Assembly: GCA_002007465.1 (NCBI GenBank) | Contig: LNAC01000275.1 | Location: 1,055,321 to 1,119,320 of the forward strand | Reading direction: 5' to 3' | From: Ailurus styani | Taxonomy: Eukaryota > Chordata > Mammalia > Carnivora > Ailuridae | Length of the DNA: 64,000 nt | Part shown: piece by piece, positions 55,070 through 64,000 of the stretch | Position numbering within the stretch: the first letter of the stretch is position 1 | How the letters are laid out: every line of letters starts with the position of its first letter | Notes under the pieces: model-generated | Databases searched by the model: none | Seen by the model: only the letters and a program-made list of their open reading frames with translations | What the model was told of the DNA's origin: nothing | Program-made: the position numbers and the translations under genes

Positions 55070-55453
55070 CACAGCCTGATAAGCATTTTATGATGAAGAG
55101 ATGATCCTGGGTTATCTGGGAGACCCCAGTGTAGTCACGAAGGTTCTCCCAAGAAGTAGGCAGACAGGTGAGAATCAGAGAAGGGTAAATGATAGAAACA
55201 GAGTTGGGAGCGATGCCATTGCTGGAAGGTGGCCAGGACCGAAGGAATGTGGGCGGCCTCCAGATGCTGGAAAAAGCTAGGGAAAGATTCTCCCCTTGAG
55301 CTTTCAGAAGGAGCACAATCCTGCCAACAATTTGACTTTAGCCTGGTGAAACCCTTTTTGGACTTCTGACCTCCAGAATTGGAAGATAATAAATTTGTGT
55401 TATTTTCAGCCACCTGGTAATTTGTTATGGCAGCAACAGGAAGCTAATACAAT
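55070..55453 (+). mobile_element. MaLR (MLT1-like) LTR
   Basis: The text 'gatcctgggttatctgggag', 'atgtgggcggcctccagatg', 'ggacttctgacctccagaat' and the end 'ggcagcaacaggaagctaat' matches a MaLR LTR. Solo, no retroviral genes. Confidence 0.8.
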
Positions 55454-57135
55454 CCCCCACGTCCGTGCTCTTTCCCCTCACCTGCGCCCATCACCGCACG
55501 ACACAGGAAATGTTTTATTCACTTATTTTATTTACTTTTTGTCTCTATCTACCAGAATGTTATTCCATGAGGGTGGGGAGTTTTTTTGTTATGAAGCCCC
55601 AAAATCTAGAATGGTCCCTCTCATATATTAGATCCCCAATAATGATTTGCCAAAGGGAAGGATTAGTTATCTTTAAAAATCCTATCACATCATATGAGTC
55701 TTAGTTGCTGTGTTGTTTTTTTTTTCTAAACAGCTTTCTATTTTTTTTTTAACTTTTTGGTAAGAATGTTATTTTCTCCCTTATAATAAAGAATTCCTTT
55801 CTGCATTTTTAGTTCTTTCAAATGTAAGACAATTGGTAGCTATCTACCACTGATTTTTTTACAGTTATTTTAGAGGAATGTTAACAGTTTCATTTACAAA
55901 ACTTACCCCTATGTTTTAAATGTTTTGAAATAGAAATTTTTTCCCACATTTTAGATTTTTTAAAAAGGACTCATGTTCCAAAAGCATTAGTAAATTCAGA
56001 AATTATGTTCTTACCTAATAAAGCAAGCAGTCTTTAAATTCCTGGCCAAGTATCAATTTCCTGAACTCAAACAGCTTTAAATCTAAGGATCTCAGTCTTC
56101 TAGTGAAAATTCCAAAATATATTTTTCATGGATTTAGGGGAAGCAAATCATCTTAGAATAAGGACATTCCTCCCATCCTCCCTCCTTACTATTACATAGT
56201 CTTTTTGAGATTTCACGTAGAGGAAAATGACAAAGTGGGCTATATTCTGATTTTTATGAATCTGCCATCATGTATTTTATCATTATGACCCTGAGTCCCA
56301 GGTTGGGTCTATAGTATCACACTTCCTGCCTGTGCAATTGAAGAATACTACTTTTCCCTCTACCTTTGGAAAGGACATAAGTAGTGCTGCAGGTGATCAT
56401 TCTGCTCTGATGTTTCCTGGAGTTGTCAGCGACTCTGCATGCCCCCCCAGTGTTAAAGAAGCAGTTATCTGCATGGCTATTCCTTCCAGTAATTTAAGAG
56501 TATTTATTAAGCACCCATTCTTATGGGAGATGTTAGTGGTACAAAGACCACAGTCTCTGATCACTTTGAATTCTCAGTCTAGTGAATATCATCCATCCTG
56601 TTTTCAGGGAACCAAAGTGTCAGAGCTTGTTGGTGTGTAATGAATTCCAACATGTAAGGAGAGAAATGTAGGAGAAAACTGAAGAGAGCAGCTGCTTATT
56701 AGGGAAGCTTTATTTTTTAGATAATAATTTTTGAGCATATTATTTAAGCCTGTTTCACAGAAAAAAAAATACAATGCTTCTGCTTCAAGATGGCAGTTGG
56801 AGAACATATGTTTGGATCCTCTCTTTCCCCAAATTCCCATGAAAATGCAGAGAAAACTCTGGAGCATTGCTGAGGCCAGGGAAGGGCACTGTTGCTTATT
56901 CAAATTGAATGGAATTTTTGAGAGATACTATGTAGCTAAATTGAGCTGAGTGATGGGCTAAACGTTTAACCAATGGTTGGTTTATTGCAGAAGAAGGCAG
57001 ATGTACAAGTAGGTAGAAGTACCTCCCACCTCAGAGGGATAGGAACTGGAGGAAAGGTCATGGGGGGTTGTGCTTTGAGAGGTCTTTGAGGTACAAATAT
57101 CTGTGACAGTGATCTTAGCTCACACAGAACATGAT
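55454..57135. other. Intergenic, nothing recognised
   Basis: Unique AT-rich DNA. Short open frames (up to about 100 codons) lack any recognisable domain. Confidence 0.55.
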
Positions 57136-57151
57136 ACCTGCCATGACTCTT

Positions 57152-57345
57152 TTTTTTAAAAAAAGATTTTATTTATTTGAGAGAGAGAGAGAGAGCATGC
57201 ACAAGATGGGGGAGGGGCACAAAGAGAGGGAGAAGCAGGCTCCTCGTTGAGCAGGGAGCCCAACTCAGCACTCTATCCCAGGACCCTGAGATCATGACCT
57301 GAACCAAAGACAGAGGCTCCACCAACTGAGCCACCCAGGAGTCCC
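57152..57345 (-). mobile_element. Can-SINE with 16-bp target duplication
   Basis: The flanks acctgccatgactctt (57136-57151) and acctgcgatgactctt (57346-57361) differ at one base. The head at the right is gagccacccaggagtccc. Confidence 0.97.
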
Positions 57346-58007
57346 ACCTGCGATGACTCTTAAATTATTTGAACTCACACTTGCTGTAGATGGACATTTC
57401 CAGGCAAAAAGCCAGGGCTCCCTTAGCAGGCTCCTAATGAGGGCAGTTGTGCCAGTCAGAAAACAGGAAGGCTGCTCCCTTAGCTGCTACCACTCCACGG
57501 AGAAAAGAAGTTCTCCTGAACTGAAGGGAGTTCTTGGGGATAACAGTTTTGCCTTGGTGTTCCCTTCTTAGTCCACAAGCTAATGGGTCACCAATCTGAG
57601 AAAGAGCAAAATTTTCTGGATTTTTTGTTTTTTGATCAATGATTTGGACAGGTACATTTGCAATTTCTGATGAAGGTGTTTAAACCCACAGCAATGCATA
57701 AATCTCTAAGTACTTTTGTAAGGATGGGTAAACAGGTAAGAATGCCCAGCTGTCAAAAGGAGGGGCGTCATTCTGAATAAGATCTGTTCTTGTGAGATGG
57801 TGATCATAAAAGATAAGGTCAAAATGTCTAAAGGCTGAACCTCCACAATTGATCAAATAAATTACGGTGTTCCATTACTGTAAAAACAGTAGCCATTAAA
57901 AACGATATTATTAGAAATTTTTATTGGCATGGAAAGAGTTTTACAATATACTACTAAGTTTAAAGAGAGAGAGAGAGACAAACCAGGTAAAAAACAGTAT
58001 AGTAGGT

Positions 58008-58207
58008 GGGCGCCTGGGTGGCTCAGTGGGTTAAAGCCTCTGCTTTCGGCTCAGGTCATGATCTCAGGGTCCTGGGATCGAGGCCCGCGTCGGGCTCCCT
58101 GCTCAGCGGGGAGCCTGCTTCCCCCTCTCTCTCTCTGCCTGCCTCTCTGCCTGCTTGTAATCTCTCTCCCTCTGTGAAATAAATAAATAAAATGTTAAAA
58201 AAAAAAA
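58008..58207 (+). mobile_element. Can-SINE, first of a head-to-tail pair
   Basis: It starts gggcgcctgggtggctcagt. The flanks aaacagtatagtagg and aaccagtatagtagg form its duplication. The second copy directly abuts the next SINE. Confidence 0.95.
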
Positions 58208-58219
58208 CCAGTATAGTAG

Positions 58220-58409
58220 GGACGCCTGGGTGGCTCAGTTGTTAAGCGTCATGATCCCAGGGTCCTGGGATTGAGCCCCACATCAGGCTTCCTGCTAAGC
58301 AGGGAGCCTGCTTCTCCCTCTCCCACTCGCCCTGCTTGTGTTCCCTCTCTCACTGTATCTCTCTCCATCAAATAAGTAAATAAAATCTTAAGAAAAATAA
58401 AATAAAAAT
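58220..58409 (+). mobile_element. Can-SINE, second of the pair, with internal deletion
   Basis: It starts gacgcctgggtggctcagtt and lacks about 25 bases between the head and 'gtcatgatcccagggtcctg' relative to full-length copies. The AAATAAAATCTTAAG tail is retained. Confidence 0.92.
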
Positions 58410-59110
58410 GCAAACATGTTTCAGTACTAGCAAATTTGTTAATAACATGTTTGAACAACAAATAAGCTATTTGACATTGAGGTATCAGTAAAGTTTGAAA
58501 TGCATCTGGTAACACCTAATGTCCAAGTTGTTAAAAACAAATAAAAACAAAAACAAAATACTAAACTCTTAACTTGGACTAGAAAGACAGTTATTAGACA
58601 TGGTACAGAATGTTTATCTTAAACCAACACCCAACATTACATAAAACAATGAAATAGTAAAAACATTCCTGTTGAGAGACTATTATCATTAATTGTAGAG
58701 ATAATATATAAAAGCCAAAAGGTCTCCACTGGAAAAAATAACATCAGTAAGGTTTAGGCAGTTGGTCAGTAACAAAGTAGAATATATAGGAAAAAACTAT
58801 AAGATTTGATAGAACAGTAGGTTGAACCTGAATTAATAGAGTAACTCAACCCCACTTATACATTTTAAATACTTAAATCTTTATAGTAATTTGATTTGTT
58901 GTTCCTCTTAGACAAGTAACTTTCTTCCTACTGTTTCTTTTATTAAATCACACTGAGGTAACTGGCTTTTCCAAGTCTGCAGGGACAGGAGTTGGAGGCA
59001 AAGGTAAGCACTGATGTGGTTAAAGACATGCTTGTGGAAGTTTAAGCTAAAACCCCAGAGATGAATGATCTCTTGATACATAGAACAATAGAAAACGACT
59101 TTTGCTCCAA
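58410..59110. other. Intergenic, nothing recognised
   Basis: Unique AT-rich sequence. Confidence 0.6.
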
Positions 59111-59119
59111 ACTCGCACT

Positions 59120-59912
59120 TTTCTTGCAAGGTATATTGTTAGGTTTTTTCCCTTCTGGCCCCAACTAGCTCTGACACCCACTGGGGGTCCTACAATTCAA
59201 TTCAATTTTGACACAAAATACCCAGAGTTAGCATCAGACTCCACGGGTTTAGGGGCTCAGTCCCACAAGGCTGCCCTTCCTTCAGATGTCAGTCAAAGGT
59301 ACCGGGTCTCCGGGTTACTCACACTTCTGGCTGACGTAGCTTCAAATTGGAGGTCCCCCTCCCACCCTGTTTAGGTTTGATAATTTGCTAGAATAGTTCA
59401 CAAAACACGGGGAAATATTTACGTTAGGTTTACCAGTTTAGTACTATGTGCTTATATATGTGTATGGGAGATACATGGACACGGGATATAAAGGGACAAG
59501 GGATGTAAATGCCAGATGAAGAGGTACACAGGTGAGATCTGGAAGGATCCTGAACGCAGTGGGGTGCACCACCTCCCTGCTATGTGAGTGTGTTTGACCA
59601 CTTGGAAGCTCCCCAAAACCCACTGTTTAGGGTTTTTAATGGAGGTTTCATTACATAGGTATGATTGATGAAGTCATTAGCCATTAGTGATTTAATGCCT
59701 CCTACAGCCCCCTTTTTCCTTCTTGAAAGTCAGGGGGTGGGGCTGAGAGTTCTGACCCTCTCTCTAATCACATGTTGGTCTTTCTGGTAATCTGAAGGCA
59801 TCTGGGGTCCCCCAGCCACCAGTCATCTCATTAACATAGAAAAGACACTTTTATCACTGGAGATTAGGGACTGGAGACAAAGACCAAATATTTATTTTGT
59901 ATTGTACCACAT
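59120..59912 (-). mobile_element. ERVL LTR (MLT2-like), antisense
   Basis: Plus-strand text 'gagagttctgaccctctctc', 'ccaccagtcatctcattaac' and 'gacaaagaccaaatatttat' is the reverse complement of an MLT2 LTR. Solo, with no viral reading frames. Confidence 0.75.
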
Positions 59913-60513
59913 GCATTCAAAGAAGGAGGGCTCTGTCACGGCTAACCCCAAACATGGATTGTGTTGCCAGTCAGGCAATGGGGCAAGGGTGGGCTGCCAC
60001 AGTTAGCAATGAGAAGAGACTCCAGCTCAAGGGTGATGCCTTCAAATGTTGTGCATGCTTTCTATTTTCCTCAGAAAGTCAGTCCTCTAAAACAACTAAA
60101 TAAAGCAATAATAACAGCAAAAGTCCAAGTTTTACCCTGCTACCCTCTCCTGACTCTGAAAGACTCATGCTGGGATTTCCACAGTCTCTGACGAAATCCC
60201 CTATAAAATAGACAAGGGAGAAACAAAGGAAAATTTTAGAAAATATTTAATTAATTTTCTTACTAGAAATTGGGAGGATATGTGATTTCTAGCAAGGCGC
60301 AAGGTCAGGAATCTTGTCCTAGAGGCGGGTCACAAGGCGAAGGAAGCAGTAAATGGCTGATTTAAATGGCAGATGGAAAAACCAGTGAATTGGAAGACAA
60401 CTCAGGAATTCTCCCATTACTGAAAGAAGATTAAAGAAGTAAATATGAAGAGAGAAGAAATAATAGACTTGGAAGGGAGATTTGAGTGGTTCAGGATATG
60501 CACGAAGACTTTC
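59913..60513. other. Intergenic, nothing recognised
   Basis: Unique sequence between an LTR and a SINE. Confidence 0.6.
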
Positions 60514-60529
60514 AAGAGTGGATCAGAGA

Positions 60530-60738
60530 GGGCGCCTGGGTGGCTCAGTGGGTTAAAGCCGCTGCCTTCAGCTCAGGTCATGATCCCAGGGTCCTGGAAT
60601 CGAGGCCCGCATCGGGCTCTCTGCTCAGCAGGGAGCCTGCTTCTTCCTCTCTCCTCTCTCTCTGCCTGCCTCTCTGCCTACTTGTAATCTCTCTCTCTGT
60701 GTCAAATGAATAAATAAAATCTTTAAAAAAAAAAAAAA
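60530..60738 (+). mobile_element. Can-SINE with perfect 16-bp target duplication
   Basis: It starts gggcgcctgggtggctcagt. The duplication aagagtggatcagaga is at 60514-60529 and 60739-60754. Together with its low divergence this makes it one of the youngest insertions here. Confidence 0.98.
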
Positions 60739-61256
60739 AGAGTGGATCAGAGAAACCCACAAACCTCAGTCAATAAAGAATTGATTTCTGTAAGAAAAGG
60801 GCTAAAAAAAATACCGGGCACATTAATTAGCAAACTCCACATATAGTCATAAACATAGAATTTTTGAATTTCAAAGACAAAGGCAATTCTTTAAGTAGGT
60901 AGTTAAAGGTATCTGATGTCAAGATGTAGAGGCAGAAAGTGTATCTCCCTGGGAAGGACCCCAGTGCCCAAGGGGAGTGGGAGGTGGAGGAGAAACAGAG
61001 GTTGAAATGTATAAAACTGAAGTGAGTCTGTGAAGGTTTTAACTGTGCTGCTCTATATGAAAGAAACTAGACAGTGATTTTCGCAGATATGACAAGGAGC
61101 CAAAAGAATCATGCCACATTACCAATAAGTTGTGAAATTAAAAGTAATTTTCAAAGCTATCAGTAATAAGAAAAAAATTTATTTTTAAATTTATTTATTA
61201 TTTTAAAAATTTATTTCTCTCTTACCCAAATTCCTTTGAGGGTTGAACTTTTCTTT

Positions 61257-61454
61257 TTTTAAAGATTGTATTTATTTATTTGTGAGAGAAAGAGAGAGAG
61301 AGAGAGAGAAGATAAGCGGGGAGAGTGGCAAGCAGGCGGAGAAGCAGGCTCCCCACTGAGCAAGGAGCTCAACACGGGACTCGACCCCTGGACCCTGGGA
61401 TCGTGACCTGAGTTGAAGGCAGCCACTTAACTGACTGAGCTACCAGGCGTCTCA
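61257..61454 (-). mobile_element. Can-SINE
   Basis: Tail aaagattgtatttatttatt and GA microsatellite at the left, degenerate head 'gagctaccaggcgtct' at the right. Confidence 0.93.
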
Positions 61455-61775
61455 AGAAACAAATTTAGATCGACTATGCTATAGGGATTCTCTTATGCTT
61501 CTCTGAATAGAAAATGTTATTTTAAAGTTGTCATGAAGAGAAGATGCAATTTAAAAAACGGAGAAAAATAGGTTCATTATAGATACATACCAGGCAATTA
61601 ATTAATATAAATGCTGTGTTGTTTTCTGGATTTTTGGGACATTTGTAGTATTTGTTCATATTTTAAGATTTTGTAATTTGTTAATTCTCATCCTGAATAA
61701 AAATTTGTCTTCACGCCTAATTTTTTATCATATTTCATACTGTAAAAATGTGTATTCTTTTTTTTACAATCGTGT

Positions 61776-61908
61776 ACTTTAAAAAAAATATTTTACTTAT
61801 TTATTTGTCAGAAAGAAAGAAAGAGAGAGAGAGCACAAGCAGGGGGAGTGGCAGGCACATGATCTAAGCCAAAGACAGATGCTTAACCACTGACCCACCC
61901 AGGTGTCC
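61776..61908 (-). mobile_element. Internally deleted Can-SINE
   Basis: The tail 'aatattttacttatttattt' runs to the head 'acccacccaggtgtcct'. The duplication is acaatcgtgta (61766-61776) and acaattgtgta (61958-61968), now separated by the tRNA fragment inserted at its head. Confidence 0.88.
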
Positions 61909-61919
61909 TCACAATTGTG

Positions 61920-61953
61920 CAGTCAAATGCTCTGCCACTGAGCTATACCCCCT
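61920..61953 (-). pseudogene. 5'-half tRNA-Cys(GCA) retropseudogene
   Basis: The minus strand reads GGGGGTATAGCTCAGTGGCA followed by GAGCATTTGACTG. This is tRNA-Cys from base 1 to the anticodon loop with one mismatch (C for T at position 19). The sequence stops there with no tail. Perfect 13-bp direct repeats cctcacaattgtg flank it (61907-61919 and 61954-61966). Confidence 0.85.
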
Positions 61954-61969
61954 CCTCACAATTGTGTAT

Positions 61970-64000
61970 GCTTTTTCTCACACAGAACTCCTAAATTTAT
62001 ATGTTTCAAGCCTTCCCCCTCCCAATCTAGATGCCTCCCCTGTATATTTCTCCGGTAACCTGCCTGTATTTCTCTATCCAATCAAGAAATGAATCCATGT
62101 AAAGAAATAAAACAGTACTTTAAAAGAAAAGATTAAGAATTAAAAACATTCTGGGTAATATCAAGACCAGAAAACATATTTACTATCTAAATAATTGTTA
62201 ATATACTTACCAAATCTAGTATAAATATAAAAAATGATGCTTGAAAGAAAAAATAATGTACAAAAAGGTAATCATAGTCGTAAATATTGGATCATTTCCG
62301 CAAAATGTGGTACAGCGTGGGAGGAGATATGAAGGGAAGGCAGGCTATGTTTTTTTTTTATCTTCCATAAGCTTTGTATTTAGATTATACTTATGATGGT
62401 ATGTGGTTTTGTTTGCTAAAAAATGGGCATAATATTCTAAGTATGTAATAACTGGTATATTATGAGAATCCACCAATCAGATTAGACACAAGTTGTAACA
62501 ACTCATATGCTTTACTGGTACATACAGAAGTAATAGTATCTTGACTATAAATGGTCATCAGTGGTAGAAAAGGTAGGAATTTGCAATTTCTAAAACATTG
62601 GATTTTTTTTTTAAGTGAACTTCTTTGCCTTCAGTGAATATCCAGTCCTTCTTCAGTGAGAACATTGGCTTTGGGGAAATAGTAAGTAGTCAGTGGATTA
62701 AAAAGTTCCTATCTTTGATTTGCTATCTTTAGGCCCAGCAAACATAGAGATAGAGACTCATTATCAACTCTGCTAGATTGTTAGAATACCAGTGCTCAAA
62801 ACATAGTAAATACAAAGCCTCTGGTGCCTTCAGCACTGGCTTCAAAGAGAAGGGTTGCGGTAAATTTCTGTGAACTGTTGAAGGGCTGATTTCACTGTAC
62901 AGTCACTTTCTTTTCTTCTAGGAATGAAAGCAGAGGTTTTTTGAAAAAAAATCATACATCTATCACAGCCTTGACTTTGTTCTTTTTATTAGAAGTTCAT
63001 TGGTTAAGAAAAAAAGTATTTGCTAAAATCAGCAAAACCCAGTAAACAAAATTCCCGAAACCTCAAACAGCACTATTTCCTGGTTACTCTTAACTAATTT
63101 ATGCATTTTTTATAGAAAATGTTGGAATTGTAATTGGAAAGTAGTGAACCTCAGACATGGAACTTGGAAACAGTGATTCTTTCCTATGCAAGGTATAAAT
63201 TTTAATATTTAGGACCTCAAAGTTCTATATTATATTTCTTTGTTTGTTAGTAGTTACATAAAACAGAACTCTAGAAATATGTCCTGCCTTCACTTGGAAT
63301 CTCATTTCATTGCTTTATCACTTGGAGGTTGTTGGCATAGAGCTGACATCCCAACTATTCATTTTTTCTGAGCTTGACAACGGTATATTTTCCCTTCTTT
63401 TTCACTTAATTATGAACTGGGTAGCTACTCAATACCAATTAGCTTGCTGGCTGAAAGGCTGTATATGTGTGTTTGTGTATCCTATGTCTGTCTCTGTGTA
63501 CAAAATCTTCAAGTAACTTAAGAGTGTGATAACCAAGACAAACGTTTCCAGCTTCCAAAATAATTTTTTCATGGGCCTGTCATTTTTTTTGGCTTTTGCT
63601 TAGAATAGTTTAGTTCAGTTGCTTGGGTACAGTTGATTGAATACAGTTGCAACAACTAATAAAAATCTGTTATAAGTTAGGGGCATTTTATATTTGTACT
63701 CCATTGTCTCCAATATGATGCATTATTTTCAACCCAGAATTTAGTGCCTGTACAAATCTTCTCTCTGTCTGAAGCCTTGACTAAAGATGGAGAAGATGAG
63801 GAAAGCATTAACTCAATTTGAACTGAAGAATAATTTATTAAAAATATAATAGTCTATAAAAAGTTGACAGAAACAGATTTTTTCTCTTGCCATGTTGAAA
63901 AGAGTTTAGGCTCCCTTGCTCTAAACAAGATTTCCTGTTAATGGTGGGGTCTGGTCAATAGAGGGCCTGGCAGGAAGTTGGGTGTGAGGAAGAGAGTGAG
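61970..64000. other. Intergenic, nothing recognised to window end
   Basis: AT-rich unique sequence. No exon, RNA gene or repeat could be assigned. Confidence 0.55.

Noticed and set aside
34885..59912. Endogenous retrovirus proviruses
   Set aside because: Several LTR-like segments occur, but none are paired and no gag, pol or env reading frames lie between them. They are treated as solo LTRs.
61912..61955. Functional tRNA-Cys gene
   Set aside because: Only the 5' half is present; there is no 3' half, T-loop (B box) or terminator.

Overview
The window is mammalian nuclear DNA, most likely from a caniform carnivore and probably a mustelid. The evidence is about twenty tRNA-Lys-derived Can-SINEs. 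They start GGGGCGCCTGGGTGGCTCAG, have a CT-rich body and end in AATAAA-rich tails, and their text is of the ferret/mink/marten type, not the dog type. The only protein-coding gene I can support is the 5' part of FN1 (fibronectin 1), on the minus strand.

FN1 occupies about 1-23,150. Thirteen coding exons (22882 down to 2293) total 1,941 nt, or 647 codons, ending in phase 0. They encode the signal peptide and propeptide, type I modules 1-9, type II modules 1-2 and the first half of type III-1. That is the 70-kDa N-terminal region: fibrin/heparin/matrix-assembly modules I1-5 and the collagen/gelatin-binding block I6-II1-II2-I7-8-9. The rest of the gene lies beyond the left edge. The promoter (TATA box, GC box, CCAAT box, perfect CRE) sits in a CpG island at about 22.5-24.0 kb that contains a 213-base assembly gap.

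From 24 kb to 64 kb I find no gene. This upstream intergenic DNA holds Can-SINEs, L1, L2 and MIR fragments, MaLR and ERVL LTRs, Tigger-like and hAT-like DNA transposons, and microsatellites. A CpG-retaining stretch at about 38.0-39.0 kb, some 15 kb upstream of FN1, stands out as a candidate regulatory element.

Main observations: (1) the intron after exon III-1a continues the FN1 frame for 15 codons and then stops. This matches the mechanism of the human truncated isoform MSF (migration stimulating factor), but with a different tail. (2) A 5' half of tRNA-Cys(GCA), cut in its anticodon loop and flanked by perfect 13-bp duplications, lies at the end of a SINE near 61.9 kb. It looks like a tailless retropseudogene. 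(3) There is a possible processed retrocopy of unknown parent inside an L2 at 51.3 kb. (4) A 71-nt uninterrupted polypyrimidine tract (transcript sense) lies just upstream of FN1 exon 4. I saw no wholly new gene system.
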